DNA from: Delphinapterus leucas
Taxonomy: Eukaryota; Chordata; Mammalia; Artiodactyla; Monodontidae
Assembly: GCF_002288925.2 (NCBI RefSeq)
Contig: NW_022098076.1
Span: forward strand, 81,779,423-81,843,422
Length of the DNA: 64,000 nucleotides
Direction: 5' to 3'
Each line of letters opens with the position of its first letter. The first letter of the stretch is position 1. Position numbers and translations under genes: made by a program. Shown here piece by piece: positions 35,100 through 53,755 of this stretch. Under the pieces are notes generated by a model. It was given only the letters and a program-made list of their open reading frames with translations. It did no database searches and had not been told where the DNA came from.

Positions 35100-37745
35100 T
35101 GTTAAATATAAACAGGATCACACCATATGAATTCTTCCATTAATTTCTTGATGATTTTGCATGTTTGCATAACGACGTTAAAGCTACAGGGAATTCCATA
35201 GTACTGCTCTATCACAATATGGAGATTGAGATTGTATCCAATTTTGTGATGGAGCATGCATTTCTGCCTGAGTACAAGAGCTAGGTTTCTGAAGCAGATT
35301 TCTAGAAATGTACTTGTTTCCTCAGAGTTATAAAGATTTTATAGACAACAAGCTGCCTTTCAAGTTTCTTAACTATTTAACTTCACAGCAGTTGTAAGTA
35401 TTCATTCTCTCTACCTTCAAACACAGAACTGGCTTTTTCTTTTGCCTACTGGGCTAAAAATGTTATCTCATTATTTTAATTTGTACTTCTATAACCAATA
35501 GGAGAAAAAACCATCTTTTAATGTTTACAAGATATCTGTAACTCTTCTTCTGTGCTTTATCTATTCGTATTCCTTCCACGTTTTTCTATTCAACTGTTTT
35601 TGTATCGATTTACTGGTGCTCTTTACGTATTACAGTTTTCAATACTCTTACTTGCTGTAAATAATTTCTCCTAGATTTTTTTTTTTTTTTGGGGGGGGTG
35701 GTATGCGGGCCTCTCACTGTTGTGGCCTCTCCCGTTGCGGAGCACAGGCTCCGGACGCGCAGGCTCAGTGGCCATGGCTCATGGGCCTAGCTGCTCCACG
35801 GCATGTGGCATTTTCCCGGACCAGGACACGAACCCATGTCCCCTGCATTGGCAGGCGGACTCTCAACCACTGCGCCACCAGGGAGGCCCTCTCCTAGACT
35901 CTTTATCTTCTCTTTTAACTTATTTCATCATTTACATGTTTTATTACTTTTTACTTGGTTAAATCTGTCAGTCTTTTTCTTTGTGGTTTATGTAACAAGC
36001 TTGAAAAAAGGCCTTACTTATATCACGCTTATCATTGTTTTTTTCTATTACATTTATAGATTTGTGCTTACATCTACCTGGAAGTTGATTTTACATTTGA
36101 TATGACATATGGAACTAAGTTCGCCATACTATTCTCCTTCCATTCCCACAAATGAAGTAGCAGTTATTTTAATTTAGTTTATTAGAAATAGTAAATATAT
36201 CGCATTCCAAACACCTCTCTATATACTAATCTGTTTCTGAACTCTCTATTTTGTTCAAATGACCTATTTGTCTACACATGTTAAAAACAATTTTAACTTT
36301 GAGGTATGTCTGGGTATTAAGACATACGCCTTTCCCTCTTACTGGGCCTTCCCATCTCCCAAATCCCTGCCCCTCTTTGCCTATTCTTGTGCATTTTCTT
36401 GCCCAGATGAATTCTGGGATCAGCCTGTCAAGTTTCACAGAAAAGAAATCTTCCGCAGATTTGGACTGACATTTCACTGAATTTATAGGTGACTTAAAAA
36501 AAAAAAAAAGTCCTTTATAACACATAGCTTTCCCTTTCAGGTACATTTACCCTTCCATATTCTTTTCTTTTATTGCCTTTTTCGATTAAGTCTTCTACTT
36601 TTTGGGTTAGAATGATTCCTAGAAAGATTATGAGTCTTATTAAAACATCCTTTTTCTCATGTCATTTTCAGATTAATTCTGATGTAGAGAAAAGTTGACT
36701 TAAAGTAAGTATGATTTATAGAAAAACTTCTCAACCAAACTCTCATTTCTCAGTTGATTATTATAGCTGACAATCATACTGTCGACAAACTTTGTCAGCT
36801 CCTGATATTTATAAATTTTATTCCTTTTTCTTTTCTAGTGTGTTAATTAGGACCTGCAGAACAAGGCTGGATAGCAGTAGTATAGGCAGGTATCCTAAAT
36901 TTTTCCTAACCTTAATGGGAAGCTGTCTAAATTTTACTACTAATTACTGTTTGCTTAGGTCTCTCATTTAAAGCTTAGGTCTCTCATTAGATACACCCAT
37001 ATGCCATTAGGCATTTCATTCTATTCTTAGGTGGCTAAGAGTCCCCCATCTGCAAATAAGAAGTGGGGGCTGACTCTTCTCGTGTGCTTTTTGCACATTT
37101 GTGGAAATCACTGATTTTCTCCTTGAAATGATGTCTGGTAATATAGCAGGTGATCAGTTAATTTTATTATTATTATAAAATCTCAGTAACTATCTGTTAA
37201 CAAATTCCTTCTTTGTATTCCAGGAATAAACCCTGTTTGGACAGAGTGAATTATTATTTCAATAGACTGCTGAATATAACTTGCTAATAATATTTTACTT
37301 AAGATTTGTGTATTTATTTTGAATAACCTATAGCTTCCCTTTCTTTTTTGTATTTTCCTTGTTCAGTTTTAGTAATAAGGTTATGCCAGCCTCAGATATT
37401 TCCCAAGAACAATTTGTGTATTTTGCTTTCTGAGTTTAAAGTTCCCTGTATAGCTTTCAATTTTAATTTGCTAATTGTGTTATTCAAATCTTCTATATCC
37501 CTCTTTTTTATCATATAGTCAATGAGTACACTTGTGAGGGATTTCTGTAACTGTGGAATTGTCTATTTCTCCTTGTACTTCCAACCATTTTCCTTCATAT
37601 ATTGTTATGCCACATTACTGACATAAGTTCTCAATGAAATATCAATTACCACTGCTGTTTAATGGTTTTCTATTCAAATTCTGTCTGACATGAATTTTGC
37701 TACTGTCTACAATTAGCTTTTATATTTCAGACTCATTCTCAGAAA
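35100..37745 (-). mobile_element. Long old L1 fragment, minus orientation
   Basis: Antisense ORF2 phrases are recognisable: 'ctgtttctgaactctctattttgttc', 'agatgaattctgggatcagcctgtcaagtt', 'gaatttataggt', 'agaacaaggctggatagcagta', 'tattccaggaataaaccctgtttgg', 'gttatgccagcctcag'. It is heavily mutated, interrupted by a SINE, and runs in the sense of CUL3. Confidence 0.75.
35676..35889 (-). mobile_element. CHR-type SINE, minus orientation
   Basis: A T-run, then the reversed GC-rich CHR body, ending CACCAGGGAGGCC. Flanked by TCTCCTAGA (35667-35675) and TCTCCTAGA (35890-35898), a perfect 9-bp target-site duplication. Confidence 0.95.
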
Positions 37746-37984
37746 TGTTTGAAAAGTATAATAAACATTCAGAAAAATGTATTAATATCCATACCTCTTT
37801 CAAAAATTAAATGCTATTACTAAAAATCCAAGGTACAGATTACCACTATATGTATTTCCGTATTTTAGCTGTTCTAAATCACAATATGGACTTCATTCCA
37901 AAAACTATATAAAAAGAGGAAAAAGCCTGAGTAGCCTGACTACTATGGATTAAATGTGACACTACAATAAATGTCACCTTTTGT

Positions 37985-38475
37985 AGGCAGTTTCCAAGAT
38001 GGCCCACAATGATCCTGGTATGTTTTAACCTTGTGTGGTCCCCTCACTGCACCAGGGCTGACTTGAGTGACCAACAAAATAAGGAAGTGACAATACGTGA
38101 CTTCCAAGGCTGGGTCATAAAGGCACTGCAGGTTCTTCCTGGGTCTCTTGGATCGCTTGCTCTAGGGAAAGTTAGCCACCAGGAGGCAAGGACAATCAAA
38201 CAGCCATGTTTGGTAAAGCCCATGTGGAGAGAAACTAAGACCTCTTACCAACAGCCAAAACATACTTGCCAGCCACGTGGAAGAAGGCGCATACCGATAG
38301 CATTTTCCAGCCCTAGACGAACATTAGACAACTAAAGCCCCAGCTGACATCTTAAACTCACGAACGAGTCCAAGCCAGAACCACCCAGAGAGCCCCTCCT
38401 GAATCCCCAACCCACAGATACCACGAAAGATAATAAACTGTTAGTGGTTGTTTTAAAACGTGAATTTGAGACCTG
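37985..38475 (+). mobile_element. ERVL-MaLR solo LTR (MLT1-like)
   Basis: 'ccaagatggcccacaatgatcctggt', 'gaccaacaaaataaggaagtgac', 'ccaaggctgggtcataaaggca', 'gagccagaaccaccca'-like text and 'aagataataaactgtt' follow the MLT1 LTR order. The 108-codon frame at 38009-38335 is a by-product. No viral genes adjoin it. Confidence 0.75.
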
Positions 38476-39719
38476 TTGTGTAGCATTAAATAATGAATAC
38501 ACCATCTTACTGAACTTATAAAGAAAGAATATTCAAAGATAAGAGATCAGCTTCCTTTAGTAATTACTATAGTTAAATACTTTTAACTGTCTCCTCTAAT
38601 TTGTGGCAATTTCTGTAAAAGAGATGTCTAATAAAACTTATGCGGCAGACTGACTATAAGGACATAGTGTGAGTAAAGACAAAAAACTTCATGTGCCTTT
38701 TCACTATTCCCTGGTTTGAGATGCAAGCAGCCAGAAGGTTTTGGAGCCACAGGAATGGCATTTTACATACGCCACTTATGCTCAGGCTTCTGGTTTGTGA
38801 CTTAGCTAAAATTTAAAATATTACAGGAATTTTCTACTTAATTTTACCTTCTACCTAAATCACTGCTCACTAGCCTCACTGATCGCAAGCTGACTGGGAC
38901 AAGAAAAGGAAGCTTGAACCACTAAAATTACTAGCAATTCCAATAATGGCTTAAGAAAATCAATTTATGTTTTTGTTTATCCCACTATTTTTGCCAGCTC
39001 TTTATAAAGTAGGACTCTGAAAACCAACTGCAGCATTTATCAAGTAGCTTATTTTGTTTAAAATATATTATCCATGAGAACAGCAGATTAAAACATCCAA
39101 GCTGTTAAAGATAATTCAATTCCACCTGTCTGAAAAGGCTTACAATGTTTGGGTAAGGTACTCAATACTTACTTAATCAATATTCTTTAGAACTCAATCA
39201 CATTTAACTTGTGCTTGAAACTTAAAGTTATTCCCTAGGTAAAACACGCCTGGAAATTTATAAGAGCAAAACCTCTTGGCTTAGCCACTGACCTAAAAAT
39301 AAAACACTTATGTTTCAAAATATTTCCTTGAGGTATATCACATAAAAAGTCATCTCTTAACTATATCATCATCACAAAAAGGGAATATGGAGATGAGTAT
39401 TAAAATAGGCCTAGAATTTAATCTTGCTCTTCATTTCAAACCTAAACTTATTTCTTCCTATATTCATTCACCTATGTCTGAAAATTGATTTTCAGTTAAG
39501 TATAAATATGGCTATAATTCTACAGCTTTTAAAAATATTCATTCCTTATCTTTAATTTAAACTTACTAAAAATCACATGATCTTCATTTCAACTCCAACC
39601 TACTCATCAAAGGTATGGGAAAAGACTAAATGAATTTAATTCAATCAAATCATGACTTAATGGGAGAAACAAAAAGTATATTATAATATATATACTCTAA
39701 GAAAAAAAAAAGAAAGTTG

Positions 39720-43306
<3,587 letters not shown>

Positions 43307-44269
43307 TTAGCTAGGATGTGTTATCTGTTCCATACAGACACTGTGTTAGAGTTATCAAAGTAGTTATCTCCATATCCAACATTCAGCAAATAAAACACAT
43401 CTTCTTAAAAGTTCCACTCATCCAATGTTTTCCTAATTTTAACTATCCTGGCACATTTATAATTATTGCTTAAGATGCTGAATTTACAATACTGATCAAA
43501 GTTCCTAGCATATGAACAAAGTCTTACTGGTGTCATTGGAAAGTACAGAGATTTTGGTCCTCAAGATTTTTTTCAGATAAAATGTCAAGGGGCCATTATC
43601 AGTATCATTTTAGGGGAAATTCTAGAATAATACCTTTCATCTCAGCTTTTAAACATTTTTACCATCTTAACACAGAAACAACACATTTCTAATATCCCAG
43701 TCACATTTCAACTATATTGACCATAACCTCCATGTTTTCACATGCAGCTCACATTCTAACAACCTCTGCACAGGACACTAGATCCAGTTCTACACAGCAG
43801 GTGCTCTATAAGCATTTGCATAATGCTTGACTACCTCTACAAAATATATGCTAGCATTACCATCACAATTAGATATTTTTTCTTTTTAAATAAATTACAA
43901 TTTTAAGAAAACAAAAATAAAACACATCAGAAGAAATTCTAAAGGGGGAAATATCTTTATTTTTAATATTCACAGCTTGTTTTAAACCATTATTCCATTT
44001 TTATGTAACCTGGATGATTTAGTGATAGAAATTCTTTAAAGAAAAAAATGAGTTTATAAATATCAAGAAGTATTCCACACTCAGATTTCTTCATAAATAT
44101 CTAATAAATGATTTACTCTATTTTAAAGAAACTGAATCCAGAAAGCTTACATGACACATAGGAGAGATGATCACAGCAGACTCTTAGATGATGAATGGAG
44201 AAGGGGCTGAGAACTGTTTGTACACTTGTAATTGGGAAGGGGGTCACAACTTGGTTCAATCCACCCAAG

Positions 44270-44560
44270 ACAATGAAGTCTTTCATCTCTTTTCCCATAT
44301 CTCCACGTCTTGCTCCCTAATCTTCAAGTCTTTCCTCAAAATGTCATTTTTTAAAGGAGGCCTTCCTTGACCACTCTTCCTTGCTACAGATTTCCTCTAT
44401 ATCTCCTATCACCAGCTAAGGTGCTATGTAATTACTTATCTTGTTGATCATCTGTCTCCCAGATTGGAAAGTAAGCTCCAACATGGCAGGGATTTTTGTC
44501 TATTCTCTGCTGTATGACCAGTGCCTAGAAAAACGCTTGGCACAGAAACAATGAGTTATT
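44270..44560 (+). mobile_element. L2 LINE 3' end
   Basis: 'ggccttccttgaccactcttcc', 'gattggaaagtaagctccaacatggcagggatttttgtctattctctgctgtatgaccagtgcctagaaaaacgcttggcaca' is L2 3' sequence. Confidence 0.88.
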
Positions 44561-44584
44561 TGTTAAATTAAAAAAAGAAAAAGA

Positions 44585-44873
44585 GGGCTTTCCTGGTGGC
44601 GCAGTGGTTAAGAATCCGCCTGCCAATGCAGGAGGCATGGGTTCGAGCCCTGGGCCGGGAAGATCCCACATGCCAAGGAGCAACTAAGCCCGTGTGCCCC
44701 AACTACTGAGCCTGCGCTCTAGAGCCTGTGCTCCGCAACAAAAGAAGCCACCGCAATGAGAAGCCTGCACACCGCAACGAAGAGTAGCCCCCCGCTCACC
44801 ACAAATAGAGAAAGCCCGTGCACAGCAGCGAAGCCCAATACAGCCAAAAATAAATAAATAAAATAAATTTATT
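44585..44873 (+). mobile_element. Long CHR-2-type SINE
   Basis: A GGGCTTTCCTGGTGGCGCAG head, tRNA-like region 'gggttcgagccc', a body with 'caactaagcccgtgtgcccc', 'gaagccaccgcaatgagaag' and 'gaagagtagccc', and an AAATAAATAAA tail. Flanked by AAAAAAGAAAAAGA at 44571-44584 and 44874-44887. Longer than the GC-rich copies, so a different subfamily. Confidence 0.93.
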
Positions 44874-44947
44874 AAAAAAGAAAAAGAAAGAACCTCAAGG
44901 AACTATTACTCTAATGGTTTGGACCTTTTCTTTCTACCTCTCTTAGT

Positions 44948-44965
44948 AATATATATATACATATA

Positions 44966-44996
<31 letters not shown>
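44948..44996. repeat. (AT)n microsatellite
   Basis: An AT run with two interruptions (ATAC, ATGT), at the tail end of the adjacent SINE. Confidence 0.95.
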
Positions 44997-45004
<8 letters not shown>

Positions 45005-45201
45005 TTTTTGTTTTCCGGGGGCCTCTCTCTTTTTTGGCCTCTCCCGTTGCGGAGCACAGGTTCTGGACGCGCAGGCTCAGCGGCCATGGCTCACGGGTCC
45101 AGCGGCTCTGCGGCATGTGGGATCTTCCCGGACCGGGACACGAACCCGTGTCCCCTGCATCAGCAGGCAGACTCTCAACCACTGTGCCACCAGGGAAGCC
45201 C
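44953..45201 (-). mobile_element. CHR-type SINE with expanded AT tail, minus orientation
   Basis: The GC-rich CHR body, reversed, ends CACCAGGGAAGCCC. Target-site duplication CTCTTAGTAATAT lies at 44940-44952 and 45202-45214, perfect over 13 bp. The AT microsatellite (44948-44996) lies between the left duplication and the T-run. Confidence 0.95.
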
Positions 45202-47244
45202 CTCTTAGTAATATTTTTAAACCATTCAGCTTATTTTCCAAGATAGCACATGCCAGGGACAAGTACACAGAAACAGAGGTACCAGAAAAGTCTGTCTGGA
45301 TGTGACATGATTTGCTGATACAAATAAACAGAAATATGATAGCAAGGTGATTTTCCTGTTCCTATCCCCATTAAAAAAGTAAAACACAGGAAAAAAATGC
45401 ACACTTAAATTTCCCTCAGCATAATAAATATGACTTATCTAATAAAATATACAAGTATTTAGCATTTTAAGAAAAGTACTTGTTAATATGACTTCTGAAA
45501 GTAAACAGAAGAGTCATTCTCTTGGTATATTTAAACAGGCCAAGAACCTTCAAGAAAGTTACAGAGAATTATCTGAGGATTGATGATGTTTTAAAAGGGT
45601 TCCAAGATTTCAGAAAGTTCAAGATTTGTTTTGATTCCTCTGTCACTTTTCATCAAATCTTTCTAATGAAGATTAAGGCTCTGGAGACGTAAAGCTTAAG
45701 ATCCTTAGTTTAAACAATTACAAAATAGCCAATAATTGCATGCAAATAATGGCCTTACAAAGTGAAAGCTGCAACCAGATTAGCAGATATACAACTTTGA
45801 ACGTCTTGATAAGTACTCTACTTACTGGGATAACAAATTATGAAACAAATATTCCACCAAAAAGTGCAGGATATATCTGAATAATCAAAATGAAAGAATA
45901 GAAAATGCACAACTTCATAACAATAGAAAATAACAAAAGCAAACAATCTGATGAAATGATCACGTTGAACAATCATTCCCTCTTTTTTAAATAAGTGCAA
46001 GAGAGTGGTCGAGAGTAAATAAAGACCGTAATTTTCTTATCAAAATGCCTTCAACTACCACAGATAAGTTAATTAGACAGCTAAAAAAATAGTAAGGGTT
46101 CTGGACCCATCCGGGAACATTCCTTTACATGGTTTCAATACAGCATTTATTCAGACCAGGTTATCTCCTTATAGCTCTTAATATGTGTAACATTAGTGGA
46201 AGAAAAACAAAAAATGTACCATATGAAAATATGATTTTATCAATGCATTGGACAGAATGAAGCACAAATCCCTGAACAATCTAAAAGAGAAAAACATCTA
46301 GGATAATGACATTATTCAGTCCCTGCCCACTCAAATTTCTATTTATCACAGAGTCTATCTTTCCTGCTCTCAGCCTTTCTCCACTGTAAACATCCGAGGC
46401 AAATCACACAACTATTTATAACAAAGAGGAAACAGAAGTCCCTCTGAGTCCGAATGTCTTAATATATATAAATGTCCATTTCTACAGAATTAGGTATTTT
46501 CACATATTTTGTTTGTGATGAGACTTATGGGACCAGTAGAAGTGATGATCTTATATTTAAATTTCAAAGAAAAGACCTCCAATTTTTTTTTAAATGGTTG
46601 TGACATGTCTTAATTATGAAGTAGTATATTGTCAGTTGAGAGAGAAAATATTAAAGAAAAAATGTGGAGTTCTCTAAACTTAAAGTTACAGTTGAAAAAC
46701 AGTTTAAAAAAAAAAGAAGAGAGAAGGGAAAGTTCTGAACTTCATTAAACCCCACTGAATCTTCACAAAACCCCACTGGACTCCAAGGCCATATAAGTTG
46801 CAGCTTACTGCCTTCTGGGAATCACAATACAAAACCACATTTATAACACACTAGCATCAGTGTTTTTATACTCAGTTCACCCTCCACCGATCCTGAGGAT
46901 GTCAGGCCCATTTATACTGACATTTCAGATGAATAAGAATACTGACGTACAGGAAAATCAGGTAACAATTCTAAGATAGCACCATCCTGGGGTAAAGTAA
47001 AAGGAAGAGCATTGAAACTCAGTAAGCTTGCCTAAGCCTGGTATTCTTTCCCTAACCTAAAAATGGTTATAACAGCAGAATCACTATTTATTAAATTTTC
47101 AGTACATTCCTTCAAGTGGGGAAGATAAACTAAGTTTTAATAAGAATAAGAAAAAATATTTTAAGATTAATAGTTAGAAAAAGAGGTTATATGGGAGAAA
47201 TAATTTTTAAAGCACTCACAGACAATACATATGTTGTCACTAAT

Positions 47245-47520
47245 GGCATTTAAAGAAATGACATGGGGTGGGGGGAAGGATAAATTGGGAGACTGAGATT
47301 GACATATACACACTACTATATATAAAATAGATACCTAATAAGAATCTGCTGCATAGCACAGGGAACTCTACTCAATACTCTGTAATGGCCTATATGGAAA
47401 AAGAATCTAAAAAAAAAAAAGAGTGGATATATGGTATGTACAACTGATTCACTTTGCTGTACACCTGAAACTAATATAACATTGTAAATCAACTATACTC
47501 CATAAAAGTTTTTAAAAAAA
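47245..47520 (+). mobile_element. L1 3' end fragment
   Basis: 'ggggtggggggaaggataaattgggagactgagattgacatatacacac', 'gctgcatagcacagggaactctactcaata', 'cactttgctgtacacctgaaactaatataacattg', then an A tail; a canonical L1 3' UTR. Confidence 0.92.
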
Positions 47521-47548
47521 TAAAGAAATAACACCAGCAATTCAGTTA

Positions 47549-49737
<2,189 letters not shown>

Positions 49738-49914
49738 CCCTTTGACTCCCTTTTTCAGCTTATCATCAATAAATAATGAGAGGTATTCAGGGGACCTGGA
49801 GTTGAGGTTGAGAAAATACTCAAAGTCACCCGCAATAGTTTGTTTAAAGAGCCGGTCGTTATTAAACGATTCCTGGAGGAAGCGATCAAACCTACTCTTC
49901 AGATCCAATAAGCC
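49738..49914 (-). CDS. CUL3: CUL3 exon 8 (residues 344-402)
   Basis: Exactly 59 codons, from [13 protein letters not shown] to [10 protein letters not shown], phase 0 on both sides. It links the end of the N-terminal stalk to the cullin-homology domain; [18 protein letters not shown] is the conserved entry into that domain. The acceptor is atttggaag before GGCTTA (A at -3, a weaker context), and the donor is GGG followed by gtaagt. Codon 357 is CAG (Gln) at 49873-49875, where I recall Leu in human. Two copies of a 17-bp AT-rich segment lie just downstream in intron 8. Confidence 0.96.
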
Positions 49915-50658
49915 CTTCCAAATAAAAACAAAGAAACTTAGGATACATTATAATAACTTTTCTATAAACAATACATGTGTAACTACACACGTTTAACTTT
50001 GCTGGGAATAAATGTGTGCATTCAGTGTTAAACTTACAGATTTTATATTGCTATTTTCAAGCCTGTTTCTAAGCCTGTTAAAAATGTCAGTGGTGAGAGA
50101 AGTATTCTATCTTCCATTTATGTATTATTCTATTAAAGATGAACCAAAGATTCTCCTCACTTTTTCTCCCCACCTTCCTCTATCTTGACTGAATGGGTGA
50201 ACCTGAGAGAAAATTAGCTTTAAAAATACACAGAGAAAGCTTATTTATATTAAAATATGAAAAACTTGAGAGCATAATATATTTGTTGTACTGCTTGAAA
50301 GCAAAATATCTTGAACCAAAAAGTCACTAAAACACAGTTATTTTTTCTTGAACACACTAAGGTAGTATATGAACTCTAAAGCATACAAAAAAGTAGAAAG
50401 AACTTTCATTCTTGAGACTATTTAAATAAAGACTTCTTCATCAGACAAGCTCATAAATGAAAAGAAGTGGGTGAGTTTGTATCCCTGATATAAATATACA
50501 TGCTTTCCAAAATTCTAAAATATTTAGGATAATTACATATTAATTTACCACTGGAAAAATTAAGTCAGAAATACATACTACATAGCTTTGTAAAAGTGAC
50601 CTTTTTAGCACTTGTCAAAATTACTTTATGATAAAGAGAATCTTCTGTATTTACTCAC
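49915..50658 (-). other. CUL3: CUL3 intron 7
   Basis: An AT-rich intron; no repeat or gene recognised. Confidence 0.9.
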
Positions 50659-50804
50659 CTGGATATAGTCAACGGGATTCTTTCCTTCTCCTTCCTCAGA
50701 AACAAGGGCTTTACCTTGTTCCCTCAAGTAGGAACTCATACACTCACACATTGTTTTCAAACCATTTGGCACACGACTAAATAACTTGTACATGCAAGCA
50801 AGGT
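50659..50804 (-). CDS. CUL3: CUL3 exon 7 (residues 295-343)
   Basis: Two bases complete Asp295, then 48 codons run from [16 protein letters not shown] to [10 protein letters not shown]. It encodes the repeat-3 segment of the stalk, including the cullin-typical 'LF.RV..GL' motif. The acceptor is gattgcag and the donor CAG followed by gtgagt is strong. Codon 297 is GCT (Ala) at 50797-50799, where I remember Gly in human CUL3. The reading frame is otherwise undisturbed. The substitution is flagged as a finding because the human residue is from memory. Confidence 0.96.
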
Positions 50805-51689
50805 CTGCAATCAGAACAAACACACAAATTGGCTACATTAAAAATTAAGAAATTTGAATCCCTGTTCATGCTAATTTGCGATACTTAAAGAAGCTTATTT
50901 CTCCATTATGATCATTTGCTGACCACATGAAAAACTATTAAAAAAAAAAAAAACCCCAGGAAAACAGGGAAAAAAAGCTAGTTAATGGTTATTATTGCAA
51001 TTTACAAAATACGTCTTACAGATGAGATACTTTAAAAGCATCAATAAAATGTCATAGCAAATTTTAGTTTACATGGAAGAGATGTCCAAACAGAATAGTC
51101 ACAAAAAATGAAAACTGAAGTTTTGAGTTCCTACATAATTTAGCCTATATAATTCTAATCTAGAATCTAGTTAATACTGCAAAACAACTATCAAAAGGAT
51201 AACTTTAACTGTGGTATACCTGGCAGTTCATGTAATAAAGAAGAAATTTAAAAACGAATTAAAGTCTTACAGATAATTCTTAAGTATATCTATCTCAAAA
51301 GTTCAAATGACAACCATGACAACAAATAAAATTAAATATACTAGGATTTATTTCATTACACATCATGGTAAAATTCATGTGAAATTTACAGCATAAATTC
51401 CTATTCTTTAATATTTTCCTCAGAGCAATCCTTAATATTTCCCAGGTGCTGACCTAAGCCAATATGTATATTTTAAAAATTGGTTTATCTCACTACATTG
51501 TTTTTATTTAGAAGGAAAACTCTGGACTCTATTTTTTACAAGATTAAAATGTGGAGTTAAAATACTGCTTTTCCATACGTCTAATGTATCTACGAAAGAA
51601 GAATTTACTGGGAGGCTATAGTGTCAAAACTTTACAATGATATAAAAAGGCTTTATGATTGAGAACTTTTAAATATGGAGTTAAGTACA

Positions 51690-52005
51690 GCAGTTTCTAG
51701 ATCAGTGGCTGGAAAACTGTTTTCTGTAAAGCACCAGAGAGTAAATATTTTAAACTTGTAGACCATATGGTCTCTTTTACAACTACTCGATTTTGCCATT
51801 GTAGCCATAAAGAAGCTGCAGATAATACATAAATGAATGGGCATGACTGTGTTCCAATAAAACTTGATTTATGGACACTGAGATCTAAAACATATAATTT
51901 TCATGTGTAATGAAATATTACTCTTTTGATTTTTTTTTTTTTCCCAAGCAAACTGATAGTGGGCCAGATTTGGCAGACAGGCTATAATTTGCCCACCCTG
52001 GTCTA
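51690..52005. mobile_element. hAT-Charlie element (MER1-like), with internal insertion
   Basis: 'tttctgtaaagcaccagagagtaaatattttaaacttgtagaccatatggtctctttt' and 'atgggcatgactgtgttccaataaaacttgatttatgg', then after an AT-rich insert 'gtgggccagatttggcagacaggctataatttgcccaccctgg'. Confidence 0.82.
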
Positions 52006-53099
52006 CATTTATAAGAGCAACTCAGATCTTAAAACTGAAGTTGTATGTATTTTAAAGATACCTGGACACAAGTTTTACAAAAAGGGCTTCAAAATTTGTT
52101 TCAATGACTTTCAAAAGCAAATTTCATTAAAAAGTGCTTCCATCAATAATATATGTCCAAAATAATCTACACACAGCAAATCTGACAGTTTCTCACATTT
52201 GTTATAAATTACAACCCAGTTTCCCATGTTAAAAACAAATATTACAAACAATAATTTATGAACATATATACTACAGTAAACTTGGCATATCAAATACCTC
52301 ATGACAAAATAGTTCCCAACTTTGTCTACTTTGTTCCTATGTTGTTACAGTTTTGCTTAGTCACATGTATATTTAACAGTATGTAAATTAATACAATTTC
52401 ATTATATGTAATTCACTGTATATAAATAAATGTATGGCTTAGTGGAGAATGTGAAAGAGAAAATGAAAAATATGCATCATTCAAAAATTAAATATCATTT
52501 CTGTATACACTTCATAAAACAATAAAATGATACCATTCAGACTTAATTTCATAATGTTATCTGCATTTAATTATCAATCCAACTCATCCTCCATTCATGG
52601 TGGGAAAAAACTTTTTCACTTTCTGATTTATGAGATATTTGGCTTCATAATGGTGAAGCTGTGTCTCTGACATATTCTTGACATACTGCTCACGAGCAGG
52701 GCCTAGCATAATTAAAGATACTCTGCAATTAGGTTTCTAGTGGAAAGCCGGGAAAACTGAAGCCATGATTTTAAAATTTAATTTAGAATCACAGAAAGCT
52801 GCTTATTTGTGGAGAACATTAAGTACTAAATAGAAACTATGGTAAGTGGCTATTCTGATACTCCATTATTTATGCACTTATTAAGCACTTGCCATGTGTT
52901 AGGTATACTTAATGCCTTTAACACAAGTCTCCATGCAGGTTACAGTTACTATAATTCAGGTTTGCTTAACAACCTCCCCATCAAACATTTCCTAGCCTCT
53001 AATCTCCAAGCCCATTTCATCTCCCCTCCTCAATAATCCCCACCCAAGGTGACTAAAAAAGCATTAACTCAATAACTAAACAGTACATTAGAAAATTGA

Positions 53100-53393
53100 G
53101 GGCTTCCCTGGTGGCGCAGTGGTTAAGAATCCGCCTGCCAGTGCAGGGGACACCCTGGAGCCCTGGTTCGGGAAGATCCCACATGCCGTGGAGCAACTAA
53201 GGCCATGCGCCACAACTACTGAGCCCGCGCGCCTAGTGCCCGTGCTCCGCAACAAGAGAAGCCACCGCAATGAGAAGCCCGCGCACCACAACGAAGAGTA
53301 GCCCCCGCTCACCGCAACTAGAGAAAGCCTGCGCACAGCAACAAAGACCCAACGCAGACAAAAATAAATAAATAAATTTTTTTTAAAAAAAAG
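53100..53393 (+). mobile_element. Long CHR-2-type SINE
   Basis: GGGCTTCCCTGGTGGCGCAGTGGTTAAGAATCC-type head and the same body as 44585, ending in AAATAAATAAATT. The tRNA-derived part has a damaged B box ('ggagccctggttcggg'). Confidence 0.93.
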
Positions 53394-53464
53394 GATAGAT
53401 TCTCATTTTAAGTAAAGGAAAATGCTTTTCATAAAGTCCTATCTGCCAGGGATCACTATGATCA

Positions 53465-53755
53465 GGGTCATCAAACTGTGGTCCATGGACCAACTACAGC
53501 CCATGGACCAACTACAGCCCGCTGCTTGTTTTTGTACACCTCACAAACTAAGAATGGGTTTTCACATTTTTAAATGTTTGAAAAATAAAAATCAAAGTTT
53601 TATAGGAACACAGTCAAGTTTAATTCGTTTGTGTTATTGCCTATGCCTACTTTCTCACTATTACAGCAGAGATGAGTAGCTTACTGTCTGGTCCAAGCAT
53701 CTAAAATATTTATTATCTGGCCTTTTACAAAAAAAGCTTGCCAATCCCTGACAGA
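53465..53755. mobile_element. hAT-Charlie element (MER1-like)
   Basis: 'gggtcatcaaactgtggtccatggacc', 'gcccgctgcttgtttttgtac', 'ctaaaatatttattatctggccttttacaaaaaaagcttgccaatccctg'. Near the left end an 18-bp unit (CATGGACCAACTACAGCC) is tandemly duplicated. Confidence 0.82.

Noticed and set aside
38009..38335. 108-codon plus-strand open frame
   Set aside because: It falls within a MaLR LTR and matches no protein.
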